Shown here: in pieces, positions 1-5,548 of the stretch
Layout of the letters: each line of letters opens with the position of its first letter
How positions within the stretch are numbered: the stretch's first letter is position 1
Source: an uncultured Kouleothrix sp.
GTDB taxonomy: Bacteria > Chloroflexota > Chloroflexia > Chloroflexales > Roseiflexaceae
DNA: 5,548 bases
Direction: 5' to 3'
NCBI GenBank assembly: GCA_937858455.1
Contig: CALLYN010000089.1
Span: 1-5,548 of the forward strand
Program-made: the position numbers and the translations under genes
Notes under the pieces: generated by a model
The model's database searches: none
The model's input: only the letters and a program-made list of their open reading frames with translations
Told to the model about the DNA's origin: nothing

Positions 1-132
1 CGTGGCGCTCGGCGGCGTTGGGAGCGCGGCGCTAGGCGGAACCGCGGCGCCGCCGCAGGCGGCCAGCAGCGCCAGCAGGGGCAGCGCCACAAGGCCAACG
101 CGGCCGAGAAAACGGGCTGGCAACGTGCTCAT
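1..132 (-). CDS. Secreted lipoprotein, N-terminal fragment (cut by the window edge)
   Basis: This is a 44-codon open frame beginning at ATG 132-130 and running off the left edge. The translation has the form of a lipoprotein signal peptide: a short positively charged start (R7, R11), a hydrophobic stretch at about residues 12-25 (VGLVALPLLALLAA), then the lipobox L-A-A-C with Cys26 as the expected lipidation site. A Gly/Ala/Pro/Ser-rich segment follows (GGAAVPPSAALPTPP), typical of the flexible tether after the lipid anchor. A GGAG Shine-Dalgarno core lies 4 bases before the ATG. It starts 46 bases after the deacylase stop codon on the same strand, so it may belong to the same transcript. The mature domain lies outside the window. 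It could be a solute-binding protein or any other exported lipoprotein, and I assign no function. The lipobox is seen directly; export and anchoring follow from it. Confidence 0.78.
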   Translation of the reverse strand, partial: MSTLPARFLGRVGLVALPLLALLAACGGAAVPPSAALPTPPSAT

Positions 133-178
133 TTCACTCCACAGCATAGGGCCTCGGGCGAAGCTAGTGCCGGCGAGG

Positions 179-649
179 CTAGCGGGCGATATTGGCCAGC
201 GTAGCGCCGGTGACGCGGATCAAGTCGGCCGGCGCGAGCAGCAGCTCGAGGCCGCGCTGCCCGGCGCTGATGCCAACCACCGGCCACAGCACCACCGTCT
301 CGTCCACAAACAGCGGGTAGGGCTTCTTGACGGCCAGCGGCGTGACTGCGCCGCGCATGTAGCCGGTCAGGTCGAGCACCTCTCTGAGCGGCACCATCTC
401 GACGCGCTTGTTGCCCGAGGCGTCGCCGAGCGCCTTGAGATCGAGCTCGGTGCCGGCGGGAATGCAGGCCAGCACCGGCCCGGTGCGGTCGCCGCGCGTG
501 ATCAGCGTCTTGAACACCGTCTCGGGCGGCATCGCGAGCTTGGCGGCCGCGCGCTCGGCGCTCAGGTCGCTCTCGTCGATAGCGTAGGCGCGCAGCTCGT
601 AGGCCACCCCGGCGCGGTCGAGCGCGCGCACCGCGTTGGTTTTGGTCAC
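179..649 (-). CDS. ybaK: YbaK/EbsC-family aminoacyl-tRNA deacylase
   Basis: The 156-residue product matches the single-domain YbaK/EbsC/ProX-insert family in length (E. coli YbaK is about 159 aa). Members hydrolyse mischarged aminoacyl-tRNA in trans; YbaK itself clears Cys-tRNA(Pro) in the cytoplasm. Visible landmarks are TNAVRALDRAGVAYELRAY at the N-terminus, the VFKTLI segment with Lys47 (the conserved lysine, near K46 of E. coli YbaK), the LACIPAGTELDLKAL strand-helix, and the GYMRGAVTPLAVKKP segment at about residues 96-110, which corresponds to the GYxRGG-SP-G-KK signature. That last motif is degenerate here: the second Gly of RGG is Ala, and SPxG reads TPLA, so substrate specificity could differ from Cys-tRNA(Pro). 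The start is GTG at 649-647, which overlaps the trpE TGA (GTGA, 4 bases) and implies translational coupling. An AGAGG lies 10 bases upstream, inside trpE. The family is clear; the exact substrate is not, and the ybaK symbol is by family only. Confidence 0.85.
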   Translation of the reverse strand: MTKTNAVRALDRAGVAYELRAYAIDESDLSAERAAAKLAMPPETVFKTLITRGDRTGPVLACIPAGTELDLKALGDASGNKRVEMVPLREVLDLTGYMRGAVTPLAVKKPYPLFVDETVVLWPVVGISAGQRGLELLLAPADLIRVTGATLANIAR

Positions 650-2157
650 AGCTGCTCGGCCTCTTCGATCGCGCGCAGCAGCGCGGCGGCCTTGTTGTAG
701 CTCTCGTTGAACTCGGCGGTCGGGTTGCTGTCGGCCACGACGCCGCCGCCGGCCTGCACATACGCCACGCCGTCCTTGACGATCATGGTGCGCAGAGCGA
801 TGCAGGTGTCGAGGTCGCCGTTGAAGCCGACGTGGCCGACCGCGCCGGCGTAGATGCCGCGCTGCTGGCCTTCGAGCTCGGCGATGATCTGCATGGCGCG
901 GATCTTGGGCGCGCCGCTGACGGTGCCGGCCGGAAAGCAGGCGCGCAGCGCGTCGAGCGCGCTCATGTCGGCGCGCAGCCGGCCGGTGACGTGGCTCACC
1001 AGGTGCATGACGTGGCTGAACTTCTCGACGAACATAAAGTCGGGCACGCTCACGCTGCCGGGCTGCGACACGCGGCCGATGTCGTTGCGGCCCAGATCCA
1101 CCAGCATGAGGTGCTCGGCGCGCTCCTTCTCGTCGGCCAACAGCTCCTCGGCCAGCGCGCGATCCTCGGCCTCGTCGGCGCCGCGCCAGCGCGTGCCGGC
1201 GATCGGGTGGGTCGTGACGAGGCCATCCTCGACGCGCACCAGCAGCTCGGGCGACGCGCCGACCAGCTCGCAGTCGGGGGTTTTGAGAAAGAACATATAC
1301 GGCGAGGGGTTGATCGTGCGCAGCGCCCGGTAGATCGTGAACGAGTCGACCGACACGCGGCGGCTGAAGCGCTGCGACGGCACCACCTGAAAGATGTCGC
1401 CGGCAGCAATATACTCCTTGGCGTGCAGCACGCGGCGCTCGTACTCGGCCTGAGAAACGTTGGACGAAGGACGAAACACCAAAGACGAAGTATCTCGTTC
1501 AACACGAGATTCGGCCACTTCGTCCTTGGTTTTTGGTGTTTGGCTGCTCGGCAGCGGCCTCGCCAACCTCGCGATCAGATCCTCGATCTTGGCGCACGCC
1601 CGCGCATACTCGGCCTCAAGGTCGTGGGCGTCGAGGTGCACGTGGGCGATCACCTTGATCTTGTGCTTGAGGTGATCGAAGGCCAGCAGCGTATCGACGA
1701 ACTGCCACATGCCCTCGGGGATGCTGTAGGCGCGCTCCTCGGGCACGGGCAGGCGCTCGAAGCGCGCCACCGTCTCGTAGGCCAGGTAGCCCACCGCGCC
1801 GCCGACAAAGCGCGGCAGGTCGGGCAGGCGCACCGGGCGATACTCGCGCAGGTACGAATCGAGCACGGTCAGCGGGTCGGTATAGGGCAGCGACTGCTTG
1901 TAGCCGCCGTGCACCGCCTGGGCCAGGCCATCGGCGAAGCGCAGCGTCAGGTAGGGCTCGGCGCCGATGAACGAGTAGCGCGCCAGGTGCTGGCCGCCCT
2001 CGACCGACTCGAGCAGAAAGCTCCACGGCCCGCGCGCGACCTTGAGAAACGCCGACACCGGCGTCTCGAGATCGGCCAGGATCTCGGCGTAGATCGGGCA
2101 AAGGTTGCCCTGGTCGCGCAGCGCGCGGATCTCGTCAAGCGAGGGACGGATGTGCAT
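646..2157 (-). CDS. trpE: Anthranilate synthase component I
   Basis: The product, 503 residues, is the large subunit that converts chorismate to anthranilate, the first committed step of tryptophan synthesis, normally with ammonia from a TrpG partner. The N-terminal domain (about 1-200) contains LLESVEGG at 48-55, the usual tryptophan feedback site. The chorismate-binding domain (about 235-503) carries NPSPYMFFL (283-291, also part of the feedback pocket), HPIAGTRWRG (317-326), DEKERAEHLMLVDLGRNDIGRV (342-363), FPAGTVSGAPKIRA (408-421), and the Gly-rich AGGGVVADSNP with EFNE near the C-terminus. Feedback inhibition by tryptophan is therefore expected. A GGAG sits 7 bases before the ATG, and the gene starts 19 bases after trpS. 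Its stop overlaps the deacylase start. No trpG follows, which is unusual. Residues about 206-233 form a low-complexity linker encoded by a palindromic, AT-richer insertion (separate entry) that keeps the frame. TrpE is preferred over PabB because of the feedback motifs. Confidence 0.96.
   Translation of the reverse strand: MHIRPSLDEIRALRDQGNLCPIYAEILADLETPVSAFLKVARGPWSFLLESVEGGQHLARYSFIGAEPYLTLRFADGLAQAVHGGYKQSLPYTDPLTVLDSYLREYRPVRLPDLPRFVGGAVGYLAYETVARFERLPVPEERAYSIPEGMWQFVDTLLAFDHLKHKIKVIAHVHLDAHDLEAEYARACAKIEDLIARLARPLPSSQTPKTKDEVAESRVERDTSSLVFRPSSNVSQAEYERRVLHAKEYIAAGDIFQVVPSQRFSRRVSVDSFTIYRALRTINPSPYMFFLKTPDCELVGASPELLVRVEDGLVTTHPIAGTRWRGADEAEDRALAEELLADEKERAEHLMLVDLGRNDIGRVSQPGSVSVPDFMFVEKFSHVMHLVSHVTGRLRADMSALDALRACFPAGTVSGAPKIRAMQIIAELEGQQRGIYAGAVGHVGFNGDLDTCIALRTMIVKDGVAYVQAGGGVVADSNPTAEFNESYNKAAALLRAIEEAEQL
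1462..1541. repeat. Palindromic repeat-like insertion inside trpE
   Basis: This 80-base segment has nested inverted arms. The outer arms AAACACCAAA (1474-1483) and TTTGGTGTTT (1532-1541) are exact complements. The middle arms GACGAAGT (1484-1491) and ACTTCGTC (1517-1524) are too, as are the inner arms ATCTCGT (1492-1498) and ACGAGAT (1504-1510) around a 5-base loop. The right half carries two extra short stretches (1511-1516 and 1525-1531) that would bulge out. On the left, GGACGAA occurs twice in tandem (1462-1468, 1469-1475). By count, 38 of 80 bases are G or C, visibly lower than the flanking trpE sequence. It encodes a charged Ser/Thr/Lys/Glu-rich linker between the two TrpE domains without breaking the frame. 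The shape resembles dispersed palindromic elements such as the Rickettsia palindromic elements that insert in frame, but I cannot show other copies from this window. Confidence 0.7.
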
Positions 2158-2164
2158 CTTGATA

Positions 2165-2168
2165 CTCC
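2165..2168 (-). promoter_or_regulatory. Ribosome binding site of trpE
   Basis: GGAG on the minus strand stands 7 bases before ATG 2157-2155, inside the 19-base gap after the trpS stop. It supports this start for trpE and separate initiation within a shared transcript. Confidence 0.7.
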
Positions 2169-2176
2169 ATATGACT

Positions 2177-3184
2177 TTAGATGAACTTGAGCCCCATCGC
2201 CTCTTTGATCATCCGCAGCGTCTCGTCGGCCTCGGCGCGGGCGCGCTCGCTGCCGGCCGCCAGCACATCCTCGACGATCCGCGGGTTGCGCTCGAGCTCG
2301 GCGCGGCGCTGGCGGATCGGGTCGAGGAAGTTGTTGATCGCCGCGGCGAGCTTCTTTTTAACCTCGACGTCGCCGACTTTGCCGAGCCGGTAGCGATCCT
2401 TCAGGTCGTTCACCTCGTCGACGTTGGGGTTGAAGGCGTCGTGATACTGGAACACCGGGTTGCCCTCGACCTTGCCGGGGATGTCGGCGCGGATGCGCGC
2501 CGGGTCGGTGTACATCCCGCGCACCTTTTGCTCGACGGTTTTGGCGTCGTCGCTGAGGTAGATCGCATTGTCGAGGCTTTTGCTCATCTTGGCCTGGCCG
2601 TCGGTGCCCACCAGCGTCGGCACATCGCCGATCAGCGTATCGGGCTCGGGCAGCGTATCGCCGTACAGGCCATTGAAGCGCCGGGCGATCTCGCGCGTCA
2701 CCTCGAGGTGCGAGGCCTGGTCTTTGCCCACGGGCACGAGGTTGGCGCGCACGCACAGGATGTCGGCGGCCTGCAGCACCGGGTAGGCCAGCAGGCCCAT
2801 TGAGGGCTGCTCGATCTCAAGATCCTGCATCACCTCTTTGAGCGTCGGCACGCGCTGCAGGCGCGGCACCGTCACCAGCATCGAGAAGATCAGCTGCAGC
2901 TCGGCGATCTGCGGCACTAGCGACTGCAGCATATAGCTGCTGCGGCTCGGGTCGATGCCGACGCTCAGGTTGTCGAGCACGACCGAGCGAATATTCTCGC
3001 CGGTGTGGCGCAGCCGCTCGAGCTCGGTGCGCGTGGTGAGCATGTGCAGGTCGGCCACGAGAAAGAAGCAGTCGTACTGTTCCTGCAGCTTTACGCGGTT
3101 GGCCAGCGTGCCGACGTAGTGGCCCAGGTGCAGGCGCCCTGTCGGCCGGTCGCCGGTCAGAATACGTTTTTTATTGGTTGCCAT
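2177..3184 (-). CDS. trpS: Tryptophanyl-tRNA synthetase ([13 protein letters not shown] subgroup)
   Basis: The product is a 335-residue class I synthetase that charges tRNA(Trp) with tryptophan in the cytoplasm; E. coli TrpS has about 334 residues. The nucleotide-binding signature appears as [16 protein letters not shown] (10-25, HIGH motif as HLGH at 19-22). [22 protein letters not shown] segment (151-171) gives the usual GxDQ substrate-site signature, and the second signature reads KMSKS at 199-203. The GDRPTG form of the first motif, instead of the GAQPSG type of E. coli, places it with the subgroup that includes several auxiliary or indolmycin-tolerant TrpRS enzymes; this subgroup call is from memory. 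I chose ATG 3184-3182 because a full AAGGAGG lies 6 bases upstream. The frame stays open 28 codons further, but that part reads through the palindrome at 3225-3260. The next gene, trpE, starts 19 bases downstream, so the two are probably one operon. No tryptophan-rich leader peptide or convincing T-box is visible in the 98 bases upstream. Confidence 0.95.
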   Translation of the reverse strand: MATNKKRILTGDRPTGRLHLGHYVGTLANRVKLQEQYDCFFLVADLHMLTTRTELERLRHTGENIRSVVLDNLSVGIDPSRSSYMLQSLVPQIAELQLIFSMLVTVPRLQRVPTLKEVMQDLEIEQPSMGLLAYPVLQAADILCVRANLVPVGKDQASHLEVTREIARRFNGLYGDTLPEPDTLIGDVPTLVGTDGQAKMSKSLDNAIYLSDDAKTVEQKVRGMYTDPARIRADIPGKVEGNPVFQYHDAFNPNVDEVNDLKDRYRLGKVGDVEVKKKLAAAINNFLDPIRQRRAELERNPRIVEDVLAAGSERARAEADETLRMIKEAMGLKFI

Positions 3185-3190
3185 TGGTTT

Positions 3191-3197
3191 CCTCCTT
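3191..3197 (-). promoter_or_regulatory. Strong ribosome binding site fixing the trpS start
   Basis: Minus-strand AAGGAGG, a complete Shine-Dalgarno match, lies 6 bases before ATG 3184-3182. It decides against the longer in-frame start at 3268. Confidence 0.85.
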
Positions 3198-3224
3198 GTT
3201 CTTGGCAGTACTATGCTCCGTATC

Positions 3225-3260
3225 GTGTGCGGTTTTTTCGCGCTCCGCGCGGGAAAAACC
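3225..3260. repeat. Imperfect palindrome between nucleoside hydrolase and trpS (copy A)
   Basis: The plus strand reads GTGTGCGGTTTTTT, then CGCGC-TCC-GCGCG, then GGAAAAACC. Arms GGTTTTT (3231-3237) and AAAAACC (3254-3260) pair, as do CGCGC (3239-3243) and GCGCG (3247-3251), leaving a small internal loop. The left half GTGTGCGGTTTT is identical to that of the perfect palindrome at 4630-4668, and the centre is nearly so. The expected right-hand GCACAC is lost (CAATAC instead), so this looks like a decayed copy of the same element. It sits 22 bases after the nucleoside hydrolase stop and could slow or end transcription from that gene, but there is no clean hairpin plus U-tract, so I list it as a repeat. 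Confidence 0.7.
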
Positions 3261-3282
3261 CAATACATCTGGCTTGCGGCAG

Positions 3283-4161
3283 CTACCGAAAGACGCCAAA
3301 AAAGTGCTTCAGGAAACGCTCACGGTCGACGCTCAGCGCAACCTGGTGCGAGTGCGCAGTTCCGGCGCGCCAGTGCGTTCGCCCGCGCTGCGGCGCATCC
3401 TCAAGCTCAAGCTCCACCGCGCCCGGCTCGAACGTGCAGATCTGGTCATCGAAGATCGTCGCCGCCGCCAGCGGGTCGTGGAAGGTGAGCACCTTGACGC
3501 GCTCGAACCACACTTCTGCGAAATCAAGCACCGGCAGCAGCAGCGGGTGCTGGAACGACGCCCGGACCTCGCTCGCGTCCAACGTCACCTGGCGGGTCAC
3601 ATCCAACCCGATCGAGCGGTGGCCATCTACCGCGGCGCGATACACCATCGCCGCGGCGTGCGGGTCGCACAGCGCATTCCACTCCAGCGGGCTAGCGTTC
3701 GGCAGCTGCTCGGCGAACACGCCGCACATCAGCACCAGCTGCTTCAGCAAGCCTGGCGTCTCAGGGTCGCTGGCGAACAGAAGCGCAATGTTCGTCAGCG
3801 GCCCGATCGCCAGCAGCGACACCTCGCCTGGGTTCGCGCGAATCGTCTGCCGCATAAACTCGATCGCCTGCCCGCGCGGAAAGCTCGCCTCGTGCGGCCA
3901 GCGGCTCAGCGCGGCGGCCTGGGGCGCGTGCGGCTGGCGCGGCTCGACCAGCAGCGGCAGCTCGGCGCCAGGAAAGATTGGCACCGCGCGCCCGGCGACC
4001 TTGCACAGCGCGCTGGCCATACTCGCGCGCCGCTCGGCTTCGCCCGTGACGGTAGTGATGCCCAGCAGGTCGCACTCGGGCTGAGCGAGCAGGTAGGCCA
4101 GGCATACCGCGTCGTCAATATCAGATCCAATATCAGTATCAAGCAAGATTTTTGTCGGCAT
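3283..4161 (-). CDS. Inosine/uridine-preferring nucleoside hydrolase family protein
   Basis: The 292-residue product fits the family of calcium-dependent N-ribohydrolases that split nucleosides into base and ribose (about 300-330 residues). The N-terminal signature is [13 protein letters not shown] (residues 6-18); its Asp cluster (D8, D10, D14, D16, D17) includes the calcium ligands and catalytic aspartate position. GPLTNIALL at 120-128, [15 protein letters not shown] at 160-174, and HDPLAAA at 228-234 with the late conserved Asp229 complete the expected active site. No signal peptide is seen, so it is presumably cytoplasmic. ATG 4161-4159 was chosen because GGGAGG lies 5 bases upstream and the family signature begins right after it. 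A longer frame from 4197 overlaps the previous stop codon and lacks support. It starts 25 bases after the tautomerase stop, suggesting co-transcription. The [10 protein letters not shown] subgroup is broad, so base preference (purine, pyrimidine or other) cannot be assigned. Confidence 0.92.
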   Translation of the reverse strand: MPTKILLDTDIGSDIDDAVCLAYLLAQPECDLLGITTVTGEAERRASMASALCKVAGRAVPIFPGAELPLLVEPRQPHAPQAAALSRWPHEASFPRGQAIEFMRQTIRANPGEVSLLAIGPLTNIALLFASDPETPGLLKQLVLMCGVFAEQLPNASPLEWNALCDPHAAAMVYRAAVDGHRSIGLDVTRQVTLDASEVRASFQHPLLLPVLDFAEVWFERVKVLTFHDPLAAATIFDDQICTFEPGAVELELEDAPQRGRTHWRAGTAHSHQVALSVDRERFLKHFFGVFR

Positions 4162-4166
4162 CGTCG

Positions 4167-4172
4167 CCTCCC
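4167..4172 (-). promoter_or_regulatory. Ribosome binding site of the nucleoside hydrolase
   Basis: Minus-strand GGGAGG is 5 bases before ATG 4161-4159 and supports that start over the in-frame ATG 12 codons upstream at 4197. Confidence 0.8.
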
Positions 4173-4186
4173 ATCGCCAACCAATA

Positions 4187-4576
4187 TCACACGTCAACCG
4201 TATAGTTCAGCGCCATCTCATCGCCAAGCTGGCCGCGAATGCCCCAATTGTGGCGCGGCGTCTCAAAGATCGTGATCTCGACATCATTTGGCGCGATCTG
4301 CAGCTCGTGCTCCAGCTTTGCAAAAATCAAGCGAATCAGCGCCTTTTTCGCCTCAACCGTGCGCCCCTCGAACATGCTGATCTCAATGATCGTATAGCGC
4401 TCGCTACGCCCCGGCGGGTAGTAGAAATCGGCAGGGTCGAGCCCAATAAAGCGGTGCGCGCGCTTATCGGGCGGGTAGCGCAGCGCCTCGACCACGCAGG
4501 TGTGCACTGCGTCGGACATGCGCGATTTGACCGCATCGAGGTGCGCGCGCATGCCGTAAATCTTGATCTGTGCCAT
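4187..4576 (-). CDS. Tautomerase-superfamily protein (Tautomerase_2-like)
   Basis: The product has 129 residues. It resembles the bacterial tautomerase-family proteins of the Tautomerase_2 type, with the recognisable order [10 protein letters not shown] (1-10), [21 protein letters not shown] (41-61), [24 protein letters not shown] (62-85), and [18 protein letters not shown] (98-115) with ALNY near the end. Tautomerases of this superfamily shift keto-enol or related bonds with the N-terminal Pro exposed after Met removal. Here residue 2 is Ala, so the classical catalytic Pro is missing and activity may be absent or different. I chose ATG 4576-4574 because the family alignment begins there. A weak purine-rich AAGAAG lies 4 bases before it, and the longer frame upstream runs through the palindrome at 4630-4668. 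The stop is 25 bases before the nucleoside hydrolase. The physiological substrate is unknown. Confidence 0.85.
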   Translation of the reverse strand: MAQIKIYGMRAHLDAVKSRMSDAVHTCVVEALRYPPDKRAHRFIGLDPADFYYPPGRSERYTIIEISMFEGRTVEAKKALIRLIFAKLEHELQIAPNDVEITIFETPRHNWGIRGQLGDEMALNYTVDV

Positions 4577-4629
4577 ACCACTTCTTCTTGTACCACCTCG
4601 GGCGCTTTTGCCTGCGGCAGCATCGTTGT

Positions 4630-4668
4630 GTGTGCGGTTTTCCGCGCTGCGCGCGGAAAACCGCACAC
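4630..4668. repeat. Perfect 18-bp palindrome between trpB2 and the tautomerase gene (copy B)
   Basis: The left arm GTGTGCGGTTTTCCGCGC (4630-4647) and right arm GCGCGGAAAACCGCACAC (4651-4668) are exact reverse complements around the 3-base loop TGC. It lies in the 157-base gap after the trpB2 stop, 65 bases from it, and 53 bases before the tautomerase start. As RNA it would form a very stable hairpin on either strand. It has no following U-run, so a canonical intrinsic terminator is not supported, although it may still bound the trpB2 transcript or protect its 3' end. The related sequence at 3225-3260 shows that it belongs to a repeated family rather than being a one-off. No other gene or signal is visible in this gap. 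Confidence 0.85.
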
Positions 4669-4733
4669 CTATAAAGCATCAGGCACCGCTCTGCCGAAGG
4701 CTGAGCCCGCCGACTGCGTACGTTGTAAAACGA

Positions 4734-5548
4734 TTATCCTACGCTCGGCAGGCCGGCCAGCGCCATAGCGATCTCTTCCTCGGGGTACTCGAAGTTCTCG
4801 AGCTTGCCGGCCATGTAGTCCATATACGCGCTCATATCGAAGTGGCCGTGGCCGCACAGGTTGAACAGAATTGTCTTCGACTCGCCGGCCTCCTTGCAGC
4901 GCAGCGCCTCGGCGATCGCGCCGGCGACGGCGTGGTTGGCCTCGGGCGCCGGCAGGATGCCCTCGGCGCGCGCGAACTGCACGCCGGCCGCGAAGGCGTC
5001 GAGCTGCTGCACAGCGCTGGCCTCGATCTGGCCGATGTCGAGCAGGTGGCTCACCAGCGGCGCCATGCCGTGGTAGCGCAAGCCGCCGGCGTGGATGCCC
5101 GGCGGGATGAACGTACTGCCGAGCGTGTGCATCTTCACCAGCGGCGTCAGGTGCCCGGTATCGCCGAAGTCGTAGGCATAGCGGCCCTTGGTGAGCGAGG
5201 GGCATGCGGCAGGCTCGACCGCCACCACGCGCACGTCGCGCTCGCCGCGCAGCTTCGCGCCGATGAACGGGAACGCGATGCCGCTGAAGTTCGAGCCGCC
5301 GCCGGTACAGCCCACGATGATGTCAGGGTAGTCGCCGGCCATCTCGAGCTGGGCAATCGCCTCCTGGCCGATCACCGTCTGGTGCAGCAGCACGTGGTTA
5401 AGCACGCTGCCGAGCGCGTACTTCGTATTCGGGTCGGTGGCGGCCACCTCCACCGCCTCGCTGATCGCGATGCCCAGGCTGCCGGTGCTGTTGGGGTGCT
5501 CGGCCAGGATCTGCCGGCCGGCGTTGGTCGAGTCGCTCGGGCTGGCGA
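4734..5548 (-). CDS. trpB: Tryptophan synthase beta chain, TrpB2 type (C-terminal part; 5' end outside window)
   Basis: The frame is open from the right edge to TAA 4736-4734 and gives 270 residues, roughly the last 60% of a TrpB2 (usually about 420-450 aa). TrpB2 is a PLP enzyme that joins indole and serine to make tryptophan, and can act without TrpA. Visible landmarks, in order, are [51 protein letters not shown], the glycine-rich phosphate-binding loop [36 protein letters not shown], and [15 protein letters not shown] near the C-terminus. The LRYHG and CGHGHFD segments are typical of TrpB2 rather than TrpB1. The lysine that binds PLP lies in the N-terminal part beyond the window. Codon 5453-5451 is an internal GTG, not the start, because conserved sequence continues upstream. 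No trpA follows. Family assignment is strong; gene naming in databases varies (trpB, trpB2). Confidence 0.95.
   Translation of the reverse strand, partial: ASPSDSTNAGRQILAEHPNSTGSLGIAISEAVEVAATDPNTKYALGSVLNHVLLHQTVIGQEAIAQLEMAGDYPDIIVGCTGGGSNFSGIAFPFIGAKLRGERDVRVVAVEPAACPSLTKGRYAYDFGDTGHLTPLVKMHTLGSTFIPPGIHAGGLRYHGMAPLVSHLLDIGQIEASAVQQLDAFAAGVQFARAEGILPAPEANHAVAGAIAEALRCKEAGESKTILFNLCGHGHFDMSAYMDYMAGKLENFEYPEEEIAMALAGLPSVG

Noticed and set aside
133..178. Possible terminator between the deacylase and the lipoprotein gene
   Set aside because: Only a 5-bp stem (CCTCG/CGAGG) around a large loop can be drawn, with no T-run.
832..2184. A 450-codon plus-strand open frame opposite trpE
   Set aside because: It lies wholly opposite the conserved trpE frame, its translation is rich in His, Arg, Ala and Gly without any family motif, and such antisense frames are common in GC-rich DNA.
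3205..3225. Possible promoter -10 box (CATAGT, minus strand) upstream of trpS
   Set aside because: No matching -35 sequence is found at suitable spacing, so a promoter cannot be supported by reading alone.
3185..3268. A 28-residue N-terminal extension of trpS, or a leader peptide with a Trp codon (MYWVF...)
   Set aside because: The extension is encoded by the palindromic repeat, the family begins at residue 29, and a full AAGGAGG precedes the later ATG. A single Trp codon in frame with trpS is not an attenuator peptide.
4162..4197. Earlier start of the nucleoside hydrolase at 4197
   Set aside because: It would overlap the tautomerase stop and lacks a good ribosome binding site, whereas ATG 4161 has GGGAGG 5 bases before it.
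3005..4275. Two long plus-strand frames opposite the nucleoside hydrolase and the trpS 5' end
   Set aside because: They overlap each other in different frames, show no recognisable domain, and mirror the GC-rich codon pattern of the minus-strand genes.
4577..4666. A 30-residue N-terminal extension of the tautomerase
   Set aside because: It reads through the palindrome at 4630-4668 and has no similarity to the family, whose usual start is at MAQIKIYG.
4630..4668. Rho-independent terminator of trpB2
   Set aside because: The hairpin is strong but no T-run follows it on the minus strand, and a sequence relative occurs elsewhere, so a repeat is the better description.

Overview
The window is a GC-rich bacterial chromosome segment in which every supported gene lies on the minus strand, so transcription runs from base 5548 towards base 1. 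In that order it carries the C-terminal ~270 residues of a TrpB2-type tryptophan synthase beta chain, a small tautomerase-superfamily protein, an inosine/uridine-type nucleoside hydrolase, tryptophanyl-tRNA synthetase (trpS), anthranilate synthase component I (trpE), a YbaK/EbsC-type aminoacyl-tRNA deacylase, and the first 44 codons of a secreted lipoprotein that runs off the left edge. The long plus-strand reading frames are GC-rich shadows of these genes. I see no rRNA, tRNA, CRISPR array, transposase or phage gene, and no gene-free stretch longer than about 160 bases.

The likely source is a free-living, high-GC bacterium that makes tryptophan. The TrpE and TrpB2 sequences, together with palindromic repeats between and inside genes, remind me most of filamentous Chloroflexota (Roseiflexus/Chloroflexus-like). 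That is an inference from memory and no search was run. The lipobox signal peptide fits a cell with diacylglyceryl-modified lipoproteins but does not decide the phylum.

Layout: (1) 4734-5548, trpB2, separated from the next gene by a 157-base gap holding a perfect 18-bp-arm palindrome. (2) 4187-4576 and 3283-4161, tautomerase and nucleoside hydrolase, 25 bases apart and probably co-transcribed. (3) A 98-base gap with a second, imperfect copy of the same palindrome family. (4) 179-3184, a tight cluster: trpS, 19 bases, trpE, a 4-base GTGA overlap, then the deacylase. The lipoprotein follows after 46 bases.

Functionally, trpE commits chorismate to tryptophan, trpB2 makes tryptophan from indole and serine, and trpS loads it on tRNA. 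The deacylase would hydrolyse mischarged aminoacyl-tRNA. The tautomerase and nucleoside hydrolase have no obvious link to this theme. trpG, trpA, trpC, trpD and trpF are absent from the window, so the pathway genes are split in this genome. The most unusual item is a palindromic, AT-richer repeat-like sequence inserted in frame in the inter-domain linker of trpE. I found no clearly novel defence or mobile system.
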